Positions 42,065 through 51,296 of a stretch of DNA of 64,000 nt are shown here, one piece after another (position 1 is the first letter of the stretch; every line of letters starts with the position of its first letter). Source of the DNA: Humibacillus xanthopallidus. GTDB taxonomy: Bacteria > Actinomycetota > Actinomycetes > Actinomycetales > Dermatophilaceae. The translations under genes and the position numbers were made by a program. The notes under the pieces were generated by a model. It ran no database searches. It was not told the DNA's origin and saw only the letters and a list, made by a program, of their open reading frames with translations. The DNA lies in the NCBI RefSeq assembly GCF_006716675.1, contig NZ_VFPM01000006.1:1-64000 (forward strand). Direction: 5' to 3'.

Positions 42065-45040
42065 ATGTCTTTGACGCACCGACGGGGGCGCTCGGCGTTC
42101 GCCGTCAGCTCGATCGCGACGGCTTCGGTCGTTGCCGCGATGGCGGCGGTCCCGCTCTCGCTCGTCTTCCCGGGGGCTGCCACCGCAGCCGGCTCGGGCA
42201 CCCAGGGCTACATCGTCCAGATCGCCGCTGCTCCGCTCGCCAGCTACGCAGGCGGCACGAAGGGCCTGGCTGCGACGAAGCCCCAGGCCGGCAAGAAGGT
42301 CGACACGACCGGACCCGCCGCCCGCGCCTATGAGGCCCACCTCAAGACAGCTCGTGAGGACGCCATGCGCTCGGCTGGTGTGACGCCCTCGCGCGCGACC
42401 AAGACCTACGACGTGGCCTTCAGCGGCTTCACCGCCTCGCTGACCGCCGACGAGGCCGCGAGACTCGAGAAGACCCCGGGCGTGCTCAACGTCTGGAAGG
42501 ACGAGATGCGCACGGCCGACACGGTGTCGACCCCGACCTTCCTCGGCCTCGAGGGCGCGACCGGCGTCTGGCAGCAGAAGTTCGGCGGCAGCGACCACGC
42601 CGGCGAGGGCATGATCATCGGGGTCATCGACTCGGGCATCTGGCCCGAGAGCGCCTCGTTCGCCCCGCTGTCCGAGCCCCGCCCCGACGCCGCGACGATC
42701 GCGTCGAAGTGGAAGGGCACGTGTCAGGCCGGCGTCGCGGCCAACGCCGCACCCGTCACCTGCAACAACAAGCTCATCGGCGCCCGCTACTACGACACCG
42801 GCGCGACGGTGCTGCCCTTCGAGTTCCGCTCCCCTCGTGACTACGACGGACACGGCAGCCACACGGCCTCGACGGCCGGCGGCAACCACGGCGTCCCCGC
42901 CAGCATCAACGGCGCCCCGGTCGGCGAGATCAGCGGCATGGCCCCGCAGGCTCGCATCGCGGCCTACAAGGCGCTGTGGACCACGACGACCGGCACGGCG
43001 TCCGGCTCGACGTCCAACCTCGTCGCCGCCATCGACGACGCGGTCGCCGACGGCGTCGACGTCATCAACTACTCGATCTCCGGCTCGAGCACGTACGTCG
43101 TGACCCCCGACGAGCTCGCCTTCCTCGGTGCGGCCGACGCCGGCGTCTTCGTGGCGACCTCGGCCGGCAACAGCGGTGACACCGTCGGTGCCTCGAGCGT
43201 CGCCCACAACTCCCCGTGGACGATGACGGTCGCGGCGAGCACGCACGACCGCGGCGTCAGCAAGACGCTCACGCTCGGCAACGGCGCCACCTACCAGGGT
43301 CTCGGTGTCGGCGCGGGCGTCGGTCCGGCCCCGCTCGTCGTCTCGTCGGCGGTCGGCCTCGCCGGCGCCAACGCGACGGAGGTCACGCTCTGCTACCCCG
43401 GCACGCTCGACCCGGCCAAGGTCACCGGCAAGATCGTCGTCTGTGACCGCGGCGTCATCGACCGCGTCGCCAAGAGCGCGGCGGTCAAGCAGGCCGGCGG
43501 CGTCGGCATGGTCCTCGCCAACACGTCCTCGGCCCAGTCGCTCAACGCCGACTTCCACTCCGTGCCCTCGATCCACGTCAACAGCACGACCGGCGCGGCC
43601 ACCAAGGCCTACGTCGCGTCCGCCGGAGCATCGGCGACGGCGACCATCTCGGCGGTCGACCCGTCGCCGATGCGCGCGCCCGAGATGGCCGGCTTCTCGT
43701 CCTACGGACCGGCCATCGCCGGTGGCGGCGACCTGCTCAAGCCCGACATCACCGCTCCGGGGGTCGACGTCATCGCGGCGGTCTCGCCGGCTGGTGACTC
43801 GGGCGGCAACTCGTTCAACGCGCTCTCGGGCACGTCGATGTCGAGCCCGCACATCGCCGGCATCGCAGCGCTCGTCATGCAGGCGCACCCGACGTGGTCG
43901 CCGATGTGGGTCAAGTCGGCCCTCATGACGACGGCCACGACCCTCGACAACCAGGGCAAGCCGATCCAGCGCTCCGGCACGGACGCGACCCCGCTCGACT
44001 ACGGCTCCGGCCACGTCCGTCCGGCGGAGGCGTTCAACCCCGGTGTGGTCTTCGACTCGGACGTGAACGACTGGATTGCCTACGGCTGCTCGATCGGCCA
44101 GATCCAGCTCATCACGCAGGCTGGATACTGCGACACCCTGCCCGCGATGGACCCGAGCGACCTCAACTACCCGAGCATCGCCGTGGGTCAGCTCGCCGGT
44201 CAGCAGACGGTCACCCGCACGCTGACCAACGTCGAGAGCCGCGCGTCCCAGTACGACCTGTCCGTCGACGCTCCCGCGGGCTTCACGGCCTCGGTCAGCC
44301 CGTCGAAGGTCACCATCCCGCCGGGTCAGTCGCGATCCTTCACGGTCACGCTGACCCGCACGACGGCGCCCTTCGGCACGTGGGCCTTCGGCTCGCTCAC
44401 CGCCTCGGGCAACCGCGGCCAGACGGCCCAGAGCCCGATCGCCGTCAAGCCCGTCGCCGCCGCGGCCCCGGCCGAGGTGACGATCCCGCAGAGCGGTGGC
44501 TCGCTCACCGTGACCCCGGGCTTCAGCGGCACCCTGTCGACCTCGGTCAAGGGGCTCGCCGCGGGTGACGTGCAGACCGTGCCCACCACGAAGCCGGTCG
44601 ACACGACCGCGACGGTGGTCATCCCGGCCGGCACGACCGTCGCGCGCTTCGCGACCTACGACGCCGACTACCCGGCCGGCACCGACGTCGACATCACCGT
44701 GCGTCGAGGCGCCACCGTCGTCGGCACGAGCGCCGGAGGCACGGCCGAGGAGTCGGTGACCCTGACCAACCCGGTCGCCGCCACCTACACCGTGACGATC
44801 GACTACTTCGACGGCGCGCCGGCCACCCTGCCGGTCAAGCTCGTGTCGTATGCCGTCCCGAGCAGTGCCGCTGGCAACCTCACCGTGAACCCCGCCAGCC
44901 AGGCGGTCACGGGGGGTCAGCCCGCGACCTTCCAGCTCGTGACGTCCGGCCTCACGGCCGGCACCCGCTACCTCGGCCGGGTCGACTTCTCCGACGGCAC
45001 GTCGGACGTCGCCCGCACCTTGGTCGCCGTCAGTCCCTGA
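42065..45040 (+). CDS. Secreted subtilase (S8) with PA insert and C-terminal domains
   Basis: A 991-residue exported protease. Signal peptide about 1-42 (ends AATAAGSG), I9 propeptide about 47-150, then the catalytic domain with D189 (GVIDSGIWPES), H263 (GHGSHTAS), N369 (SAGNSGD) and S591 (GTSMSSPH). A PA domain is inserted at about 425-530 (LCYPGTLDPAKVTGKIVVCD). An Fn3-like domain follows (DLNYPSIAVGQL, then TNVESRASQYDLSVDAP) and a C-terminal beta domain. The domain order matches plant-like cucumisin subtilases in Actinobacteria. GGGGAAGG lies upstream of the ATG. It is followed by a hairpin terminator. Confidence 0.95.
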   Translation: MSLTHRRGRSAFAVSSIATASVVAAMAAVPLSLVFPGAATAAGSGTQGYIVQIAAAPLASYAGGTKGLAATKPQAGKKVDTTGPAARAYEAHLKTAREDAMRSAGVTPSRATKTYDVAFSGFTASLTADEAARLEKTPGVLNVWKDEMRTADTVSTPTFLGLEGATGVWQQKFGGSDHAGEGMIIGVIDSGIWPESASFAPLSEPRPDAATIASKWKGTCQAGVAANAAPVTCNNKLIGARYYDTGATVLPFEFRSPRDYDGHGSHTASTAGGNHGVPASINGAPVGEISGMAPQARIAAYKALWTTTTGTASGSTSNLVAAIDDAVADGVDVINYSISGSSTYVVTPDELAFLGAADAGVFVATSAGNSGDTVGASSVAHNSPWTMTVAASTHDRGVSKTLTLGNGATYQGLGVGAGVGPAPLVVSSAVGLAGANATEVTLCYPGTLDPAKVTGKIVVCDRGVIDRVAKSAAVKQAGGVGMVLANTSSAQSLNADFHSVPSIHVNSTTGAATKAYVASAGASATATISAVDPSPMRAPEMAGFSSYGPAIAGGGDLLKPDITAPGVDVIAAVSPAGDSGGNSFNALSGTSMSSPHIAGIAALVMQAHPTWSPMWVKSALMTTATTLDNQGKPIQRSGTDATPLDYGSGHVRPAEAFNPGVVFDSDVNDWIAYGCSIGQIQLITQAGYCDTLPAMDPSDLNYPSIAVGQLAGQQTVTRTLTNVESRASQYDLSVDAPAGFTASVSPSKVTIPPGQSRSFTVTLTRTTAPFGTWAFGSLTASGNRGQTAQSPIAVKPVAAAAPAEVTIPQSGGSLTVTPGFSGTLSTSVKGLAAGDVQTVPTTKPVDTTATVVIPAGTTVARFATYDADYPAGTDVDITVRRGATVVGTSAGGTAEESVTLTNPVAATYTVTIDYFDGAPATLPVKLVSYAVPSSAAGNLTVNPASQAVTGGQPATFQLVTSGLTAGTRYLGRVDFSDGTSDVARTLVAVSP

Positions 45041-45112
45041 CGTCACCAACGCACACCAGCGCCAACGCATCAACAGCACCAACGCATCAACGCATCAACA
45101 GCAGCTGCACGA

Positions 45113-45146
45113 CGGCGGGGCCGGCCCAGAAGGGTCGGCCCCGCCG
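45113..45146. terminator. Hairpin terminator after the large subtilase
   Basis: A 15-base stem with one G-T pair (45113-45127 with 45132-45146) and loop AGAA, 72 bases after the subtilase stop. Between stop and hairpin are repeated CAACGCATCAA units (45065-45100). It separates the protease from the MFS gene. Confidence 0.85.
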
Positions 45147-45214
45147 CCGCGTCTGCAGGGCAGAAGGGGGTCTGAAAGGTCCGTCGGGTCCGGCCGAGTT
45201 GTAGGTTGGCCGCC

Positions 45215-46525
45215 GTGACAGACCCCCAGGCGACCGGCCGCAGCACCCCCGGCGCGACAGCCCCGGCCATCACCAGGGGCTGGTCCGCCTGGCGGGTCGT
45301 CTGGTGGTTCGGCTTCGTCAGCCTCGCGGCCGACATGGTCTACGAGGGTGCTCGCTCGGTCTACGGCCCGCTGCTCGCCTCCCTCGGTGCGACGGCCACG
45401 GTCGTCGGGCTCGTCACCGGCGCGGGCGAGGCGATGGCGCTCGTCCTCCGGCTCGTCTTCGGACCCCTCGCCGACCGGACCGGCCGCTACTGGAGCCTCA
45501 CCGTCCTCGGCTACGGCATGACGGCCGTGTGCGTGCCACTCCTCGCCGTGACTCCCTTCGTCGGCGCGGCCGGACTCGTGCTGGCGTCGGTCCTCATCCT
45601 GCTCGAGCGCGCGGGCAAGGCGGTGCGCAGCCCCTCGAAGTCGGCCCTGCTCGCCCACGTCGCGACGGCGGTGGGCCGGGGCCGTGGCTTCGGCGTGCAC
45701 AAGGCGCTCGACCAGGTCGGCGCCCTCGCCGGCCCGCTGCTCGTCGCCGCCGTCATCGCGGCGGCCGGGGGTGCGATCTGGCCCGCGATGGCCGTCCTCG
45801 CCATCCCGGGCGCTGCGGCGATGCTCCTGCTCGCCGTGATCCGCTCCCGGGTGCCGGACCCCTCCGTCTATGACGGCACCGCAGCCTCGCCGGAATCACC
45901 TGCAACACAAGCGAAGTCACAGGGCCGCGGCCTCCGCGGGTGGTTCGCCGATGCCGTCGGCGCCCACCTGCCGCGCACCTTCTTCGGCTACGCGCTCGCC
46001 GCGGGCCTGACGACCGGTGGCCTCGTGACCTTCGGCATCATCGGCTTCCACCTCACCGTGGCCGGGCTCGTCCCCGTGGCAGGCGTTCCCCTCGTGTATG
46101 CCGCCGCGATGGGTGTCGAGGCCCTCGCCGCCCTCGGCGTCGGCCTCGTCTACGACCGCCACGGGGCCGCCGTCCTCTATGCCGTGCCGGTGCTCGTCGC
46201 GCTCGTGCCCCCGCTGGCGCTCGCGGGTGAGCTCTGGGTCGTGCTCGTCGGCGTCGCGGTCTGGGCGCTGGCCTACGGCGTGCAGGACTCGACGGTCAAG
46301 GCGCTGGTGGCGGAGGTCGTCGAGGCGCCGAGGCGGGCGACGGCATACGGCGTCTTCGCCGGGATCCAGGGGGCCTTCGCCATCGTCGGTGGCGTCTCGG
46401 CGGGCTGGCTCTACGAGCGGTCGCTCACGGCTCTCATCGTCGTCGTCGCGCTCACCCAGCTCGTGGCCCTCGTCCTGCTCGTGCGCACCATCGGCTCCCT
46501 GCGCCGCCGCCCCACCCCTGCCTGA
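45215..46525 (+). CDS. MFS transporter
   Basis: 436 residues from GTG 45215 (VTDPQATGRS). About twelve hydrophobic helices are seen. FVSLAADMVYEGARSVYGP starts the family, the loop-2 signature reads FGPLADRTGRYW and an ERAGKAVRSPSKSALL block follows. The ADM-YEGARS and RxPARD-like ERxGKAxRxP blocks mark a group of putative multidrug or unknown-substrate MFS proteins. A central loop holds DGTAASPESPATQAKSQG. Ends 18 bases before a strong hairpin shared with the convergent protease. Confidence 0.9.
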   Translation: MTDPQATGRSTPGATAPAITRGWSAWRVVWWFGFVSLAADMVYEGARSVYGPLLASLGATATVVGLVTGAGEAMALVLRLVFGPLADRTGRYWSLTVLGYGMTAVCVPLLAVTPFVGAAGLVLASVLILLERAGKAVRSPSKSALLAHVATAVGRGRGFGVHKALDQVGALAGPLLVAAVIAAAGGAIWPAMAVLAIPGAAAMLLLAVIRSRVPDPSVYDGTAASPESPATQAKSQGRGLRGWFADAVGAHLPRTFFGYALAAGLTTGGLVTFGIIGFHLTVAGLVPVAGVPLVYAAAMGVEALAALGVGLVYDRHGAAVLYAVPVLVALVPPLALAGELWVVLVGVAVWALAYGVQDSTVKALVAEVVEAPRRATAYGVFAGIQGAFAIVGGVSAGWLYERSLTALIVVVALTQLVALVLLVRTIGSLRRRPTPA

Positions 46526-46543
46526 CCCCGTCCTCACAGCCGA

Positions 46544-46575
46544 GTGGCCCCGTCGTCAGGTGACGACGGGGCCAC
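46544..46575. terminator. Bidirectional hairpin terminator
   Basis: Arms 46544-46558 (GTGGCCCCGTCGTCA) and 46561-46575 are perfect complements with two bases between, so the working stem is about 13 pairs with a six-base loop. Located between the MFS stop (46525) and the convergent subtilase stop (46615). Confidence 0.92.
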
Positions 46576-46614
46576 TCGCGTGGTGGTGATCGCGCAGCGG
46601 TGGCGCGGCGAGCC

Positions 46615-48150
46615 TCAGCTCACGGCGTGGAGCGCGTCGACGACACCCTCGCCGAAGAAGCTGTTGTCCTCGACCGGTCCGACGCACACCGGGCCCGCCG
46701 TCGCCGTGCCGCAGGCCTTGTCGTCGGCCTGCTGTCGCAGCTTCTCGATCATCTGGGCCGGCGTCCACGTCGGGTGCACCGACTTCATGAGGGCGAGCAC
46801 ACCGGCGACGTGCGGGGACGCCATGGAGGTGCCGCTCTTCGTGCCGTAGCCGTTGTCACGCACGATCGTCGAGAGGATCGACGAACCGGGCGCTGCGACG
46901 TCGATCTTGCCGAGGCCGCGGTTGCTGAACGCCGACAGCCGGCTGTCCATCGTGCCGGCCGGGAAGCGCTGCATCGAGCTGACCGTCACGACACCGTCGA
47001 GCTCGGTCGGGATGTCCTCGCAGCCGCTGTTGAGCGTGCGGGTGACGTAACCGGCGGGGGTCGGCTGGTCGTCGGGGCTCGTCGTGTCCTTGAACGACGA
47101 CTTGTCGGCGAGGTCGTGCGCCGAGTTGCCGGCGGCGGCCGCGTGGACGACACCTTGCGTCGTCGACCAGGTGACGGCGCGGCGCACGGCCTCCTTGGCG
47201 GCGTACTGGTCGGGCTGGTCCTCGCAGTAGAACTCGAACGGGTCGACGTAGTAGCTGTTGTTCGTCACGTCCATGTGCTTGAGCCCGGCCTCGACGAAGC
47301 CGCACACGGCGTACTCCGGGTAGATGAAGCCGTCGTCGTTGACGACCTTGACCGAGGCGAGCCGCACGTTGGGGGCGACGCCGACGATGCCGACCTTGTT
47401 GCGCGCGGCCGCGACGGTGCCGGCGACGTGGGTGCCGTGGTCGCTCGTCGTCGGCTCCCAGCCGGTCGTGCTGGGCCGTCCGGCATCGCTGCAGTTGACC
47501 GAGTTCGCGACGTCGAGGTTCTTCGCGAGGTCGGGGTGGTCGGCATCGATGCCGCTGTCGAGCACGCCGACGAGGACGTTTCGTGAGCCGTCGGTGATCG
47601 CGTGGGCCTGGTCGGCCTTGATCATCTTCATGTCCCACTGCTCTGCCTCGCGCGGGTCGGTCCCGTCGGCGGGGGTTGCATCGGCCTCGACGTCACCGTT
47701 CCACGCCTTCTTGGCGCCCTTCATGTAGTCGGCGGCGCCGCGGCCCCAGGAGGCGCCGACGGCCTCGGGGGTGCCCTCCGTGACGGCGACCGTGCGGCTG
47801 GCACCGACCGACTCGACGGCGTTGCCGCCCTTCGCGACCACGTCGGCGCGGAACGTCGACACCTTCGAGTGCGCGACGACGACGCCGATCTGCGGCCACG
47901 ACTGCACGACGACGCCACCGGCGGCCTCGACCGCGGCCTCGACGACCAGCGTCTGCCCGGGATTGGCGATGCGCGCGTTGACGATGTAGCTCATGAGCAG
48001 CCCGTCCGGCGTGCGGATCTCGACGGGCGTCGACACGGGCTCGGCAGTGGTGGCGGCAGACGCCGCCTGGCCGCCGCAGACGGCTGCAGTGGCCAGTGCG
48101 ACGGCGGCCACCGCGATGGTGCCGCGACGGCGGATGAAGGCGTTCGGCAT
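46615..48150 (-). CDS. Secreted subtilase (S8), compact type
   Basis: A 511-residue exported serine protease. Signal peptide 1-32 (GQAASAATT), propeptide-like region 40-130, and catalytic residues D198 (VGVLDSGIDADHPD), H238 (SDHGTHVAG), N342 (AAAGNSAHD) and S442 (GTSMASPHVAG). Several cysteines (C220, C283, C309, C377 and two near the end) could form disulfides, fitting an extracellular enzyme. There is no PA or Fn3 domain, unlike the subtilase at 42065. ATG 48150. Confidence 0.94.
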   Translation of the reverse strand: MPNAFIRRRGTIAVAAVALATAAVCGGQAASAATTAEPVSTPVEIRTPDGLLMSYIVNARIANPGQTLVVEAAVEAAGGVVVQSWPQIGVVVAHSKVSTFRADVVAKGGNAVESVGASRTVAVTEGTPEAVGASWGRGAADYMKGAKKAWNGDVEADATPADGTDPREAEQWDMKMIKADQAHAITDGSRNVLVGVLDSGIDADHPDLAKNLDVANSVNCSDAGRPSTTGWEPTTSDHGTHVAGTVAAARNKVGIVGVAPNVRLASVKVVNDDGFIYPEYAVCGFVEAGLKHMDVTNNSYYVDPFEFYCEDQPDQYAAKEAVRRAVTWSTTQGVVHAAAAGNSAHDLADKSSFKDTTSPDDQPTPAGYVTRTLNSGCEDIPTELDGVVTVSSMQRFPAGTMDSRLSAFSNRGLGKIDVAAPGSSILSTIVRDNGYGTKSGTSMASPHVAGVLALMKSVHPTWTPAQMIEKLRQQADDKACGTATAGPVCVGPVEDNSFFGEGVVDALHAVS

Positions 48151-48330
48151 GGGTCTACTCCAGGGTGTGTGAGCGGTCCGTGCGCGGCAGGGTCACCGCA
48201 CCCTGCCCATCCTTGGTCACGAGGGGCCGGCGCGCGCGTCAAACCATCCGCCCAGTTTCATCGGCCTACGAATACCGGGTCACCCACACCGGTCGGCCCG
48301 GGCGGCCCGGGCGGCCCGTGCGGCGCCGGC

Positions 48331-48948
48331 TCAGGCTGCTGGCCGACGCTCCTGCACCGGACGGGTGAGCGGGGCGAGCGCGATGAGCAGGACGAGGGCT
48401 CCGAGCGGCTCGAGACCGAGCGGCAGGGCGAGCAGCGCACCCGCACCACCGGCGAGCGCGAGGGAACCGGACGGCATACGCCCCTCGGCGGTGTGCACGA
48501 CGAGGGCGAGGCCGAGCGCGAGAGCCGTCACCACGGCCCCACCCGTGGTGAGCCCCGAGGGCAGCGGGTCGACGAGCCAGCCGGTCGACCGGAGGACCCA
48601 CACGGCGGCGGCAGCCCCGGCGCCGAAGGCACTCAGAAGGGCCACGGGCACGGCGATCTCCGACCGCCCGCTGCGCGCCGCGAGCATGCCGGCGAGAGAG
48701 GCGAACCCCGCAACAGCAAGCACGAGTATGCCGCCCGCGACGATCGCGAGCACGCTGCCCTGCGTCTCGGTCGGGTCGGCGGCGCCGATGCCGTCCACCC
48801 ACGCGAGGATGCCGTGGGTGAAGAGGAGGAGGGGTGCGACGAGGGCGAGCTGCGGCACACGGTCCGCCGCCACAGCGGGGTGCCGCGAGGCGACGGGGGA
48901 GTCGACGCGCGCAGCGGTGGCTCGGGTCGGGAGGGTGCTCGTCGTCAT
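48331..48948 (-). CDS. Uncharacterised membrane protein, about four to six helices
   Basis: 205 residues from ATG 48948 (MTTSTLPTRATAA), with GGAG just upstream. Hydrophobic segments: LALVAPLLLFTHGILAW, SVLAIVAGGILVLAVAGFA, VALLSAFGAGAAAAVWVL, AVVTALALGLALVVHTA and ALVLLIALAPL. It has no recognised family motif. It stands between the secreted subtilase and the anchored protein at 49034, both on the same strand. Three GC-rich CGGCCCGGG-like units (about 48293-48320) follow the stop. Confidence 0.7.
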   Translation of the reverse strand: MTTSTLPTRATAARVDSPVASRHPAVAADRVPQLALVAPLLLFTHGILAWVDGIGAADPTETQGSVLAIVAGGILVLAVAGFASLAGMLAARSGRSEIAVPVALLSAFGAGAAAAVWVLRSTGWLVDPLPSGLTTGGAVVTALALGLALVVHTAEGRMPSGSLALAGGAGALLALPLGLEPLGALVLLIALAPLTRPVQERRPAA

Positions 48949-49033
48949 GTCTCCAGCGTGGCGACCCGGGGCGCCGGTGCCCATCGGGGTCGACCCGGAG
49001 CGACCCCCGAGTCACCCCTGAGCCGAGCGGCGA

Positions 49034-49819
49034 TCAGGCGGGCAGGTTGCAGGGCACCGCCTGTCCCTGCTGCGCGACGGCGCTCCACGGCGGCAGGGTG
49101 GCGAGGCCCTTCTGCCAGAGAACGCGCCACGCCGCCTCGGCCGCAGCAGGGGTCATGCCGCCCGCCTTGAAGTGCGACTGGTCCTTGAGGTGGGTCTCCC
49201 ACGGAGCGATCGCGACGCGCGCCTTGGCGAGCACACCGTCGACGGTCTTCATCGAGGCCGCGCACTGGCGCACGGCGTCGGCCTTGGGGCCGGCGGCCGC
49301 GGCGTCGACCGCGCACGTGTCCTGGGAGGCAGCGAGCGCCTTGTCGGCGTTGCGGAAGGCCACGATGTTCTCCGCCGCCTGCTCCGTCGTCTTGGGCCAC
49401 GCGGCCTTGGCCTGCGCGAGCGTGATCTTTCCCGCCTGCAGGTCGTTCATGATCTTGAGGTGTGCGTCCCACTGGCGCAGCGAGCGGTAGGCGTCGTTGC
49501 GCGCGGCGGCCTGGGTCTTCCAGGCCGCGCGGCACGACGCGACGGCGGCGGCCAGCGGGTCGGCCTCCGAGGTGGGCGGCGCCGTCGTCTCGGGGACGGA
49601 GGTCGTCGGGAGCGAGGTCGACGGCGCCGGGCTGCTCGTCGCGCCGGCGATCGCGGAGGGGGACCCCGTCGGCTCGCTCGAGGTGAGCAGCCCCTTGCCG
49701 AACCACACCGCGGCACCGATCACCGCGATCGCGAGCACGCCGATGACAGCAGGGACGAGCCATCCCCGCCCTCGCTGTGCCTCTTTCATCTCACGCCGCG
49801 TCTGCGGTTGTTGGCCCAT
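49034..49819 (-). CDS. Uncharacterised membrane-anchored extracytoplasmic protein
   Basis: A 261-residue protein with a basic cytoplasmic start (TRREMKEAQRGRG), one membrane helix at about 21-41 (LVPAVIGVLAIAVIGAAVWF), a Ser/Thr/Pro stalk to about 85, and a helical outer domain with four cysteines (ASCRAAW, DTCAVD, RQCAAS and VPCNLPA). Two similar halves are visible: RQWDAHLKIMNDLQAGKIT and APWETHLKDQSHFKAGGMT share the W-x-x-HL spacing and a following xxAxAAW, suggesting an internal duplication. GAGGGG lies before ATG 49819. Confidence 0.75.
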   Translation of the reverse strand: MGQQPQTRREMKEAQRGRGWLVPAVIGVLAIAVIGAAVWFGKGLLTSSEPTGSPSAIAGATSSPAPSTSLPTTSVPETTAPPTSEADPLAAAVASCRAAWKTQAAARNDAYRSLRQWDAHLKIMNDLQAGKITLAQAKAAWPKTTEQAAENIVAFRNADKALAASQDTCAVDAAAAGPKADAVRQCAASMKTVDGVLAKARVAIAPWETHLKDQSHFKAGGMTPAAAEAAWRVLWQKGLATLPPWSAVAQQGQAVPCNLPA

Positions 49820-50039
49820 TGGCGCCCCTCGCTGCTCACCGTCGCGCAGGCGTCACGGCCCCCACCGCCCTGCATGACTCGCTCCACGATATCCGCAGGA
49901 GGTGAGTGGTGTGACCGATCTGCGGCCTTGATCCGGGTGCAGTCCGTGGTCACTCCCGATGCGTATGCCGGTTTCGGCGCTATCCTCCGAGCGAGTCCAG
50001 ATGGGTCCTGGTGGCTGTGAGTCTCGGGGAGTGGGGCTG

Positions 50040-51296
50040 GTGATCGCCATGGGCGTGCTGCCTTCCGGCGACGAGCCCGCGTCCGCGGGTCGCGCTGGGC
50101 GCTCGCCACGCCGCTACGACGACTCCTTCCGGCGGTATGCCGTCAAGCGGGCCAACGAGCCCGACGCCCGGCTCTCCGACGTGGCGAGTGAGCTCGGGGT
50201 CAGTGCCAGCACCCTGCGTCGCTGGGTGCGGACCGCCGGTGCGGGTGAGGTGGGAACGACCGTCGTGGAAGGTGGTGGGGCCGCGGATGGCGACCAGGGC
50301 GTCTCCACGCGCGGGCCTGCGCCCGCCGAGTCGCTGCCCACGCCCGCCGCGTCGCCGCCTGCGTCCGCCGAGCCGCCGCCTGCGCCCGCCGAGTCGCTTC
50401 CCAGGCCCGCCGCGTCGCCGCCCGCGCCCGCCGGGTCGGCGACCGCGTCGCCGATCTCTGCCTCGTCGCCCCACCCGCCGGTGACCTCTGCGGCGCCCCT
50501 TCAGGTGCCGCTGCCGGCCGGCCCGTCCGGTTCACCGACCGCAGCGTCGGCGAGTTCACTGTCCGAGGCGGCGGCGAGCACGGCAAAGGCGACTGGTCAT
50601 GACGAGCGCCACGTGCTCGCCATGCTCGATGCCATCCTCGAGATGTTCCCCCGCCCAGGAGGGCTGCCGCTCGAGGCCGACCTCTCGGAGCCGGGCCCGG
50701 AAGCGCACCGCCAGGTCGAGGCGCCGGCCGACCGCATCCCGTTGCACCCGGGCGACGACATCTTCCCGGCGCTGTCGTCGCTCCTGCCGGCCTACCGGTT
50801 CCCGATCATCCTCACCGGGCTCGTCGCCGCGCTGTGGGTGTCGACGATCGTGCCGGCCACCTACGAGCTGCGCCCCGTCGCGCAGTCGCTCCACGTGCTC
50901 TCCCTCGTCGTCGCCTTCGGCGCGGTGCTCGTCATCGACTGGCACGGCCTCCTCTGGCTCGCCGGCCGCCGTGGCCTGACTGAGTCGACCCGCCTCGCCG
51001 CCGGGGCGGGCCCGCTCATCTGGGGCGGGCTCGCCGGCCTCATCGCGACGGGCGCTCTCCTGCACCCGAACCTTCACTCGCCCCTGACCGTCACGAAGCT
51101 CGTGCTCGTGCTGGCCGTCGCGTGGAACGGTGCCGCGATGTCAGCCCTGCGGCGGCGCATGGCCCAGCTGCCGGCATACGTCAAGCCGGTCGACCTGCCC
51201 CGTCGCGACTGGCGCCTCATGATGACGGCGACCGTCATCTCGCAGGTCGGCTGGTGGGGGGCGATCATCATCGGCTTCGTGAACTCGTCGCGATGA
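50040..51296 (+). CDS. Transposase-type HTH domain fused to a membrane domain
   Basis: 418 residues from GTG 50040 (GGGGAG 8 bases upstream; ATG 50049 is an alternative). Residues about 20-65 read YDDSFRRYAVKRANEPDARL then SDVASELGVSASTLRRWV, the helix-turn-helix of IS3/IS911-type OrfA proteins. A long Pro/Ala/Ser linker made of about 21-base repeats follows (50317-50445). The last 165 residues form about five membrane helices with SLHVLSLVVAF and VIDWHGLLWL. No transposase catalytic domain or insertion-sequence end is present. The stop overlaps the next ATG (ATGA), so it is coupled to the CopD-CtaG gene; a membrane-tethered regulator or HTH-like adaptor is possible. Confidence 0.75.
   Translation: MIAMGVLPSGDEPASAGRAGRSPRRYDDSFRRYAVKRANEPDARLSDVASELGVSASTLRRWVRTAGAGEVGTTVVEGGGAADGDQGVSTRGPAPAESLPTPAASPPASAEPPPAPAESLPRPAASPPAPAGSATASPISASSPHPPVTSAAPLQVPLPAGPSGSPTAASASSLSEAAASTAKATGHDERHVLAMLDAILEMFPRPGGLPLEADLSEPGPEAHRQVEAPADRIPLHPGDDIFPALSSLLPAYRFPIILTGLVAALWVSTIVPATYELRPVAQSLHVLSLVVAFGAVLVIDWHGLLWLAGRRGLTESTRLAAGAGPLIWGGLAGLIATGALLHPNLHSPLTVTKLVLVLAVAWNGAAMSALRRRMAQLPAYVKPVDLPRRDWRLMMTATVISQVGWWGAIIIGFVNSSR
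50317..50445. repeat. Imperfect about 21-base repeats encoding a Pro/Ala/Ser linker
   Basis: Successive units such as GCGCCCGCCGAGTCGCT and GCCCGCCGCGTCGCCGCC recur five to six times, encoding alternating PAPAESLP and PAASPP blocks between the HTH and membrane domains. All units are in frame. Confidence 0.8.

Noticed and set aside
41972..45082. 1036-residue minus-strand frame opposite the large subtilase
   Set aside because: Mirror of a clear protease gene; its sequence is Asp/Arg/Val-rich with no domain.
50040..50250. Insertion-sequence remnant at the HTH domain
   Set aside because: No terminal inverted repeats, no target duplication and no catalytic domain; the frame continues into a membrane protein.
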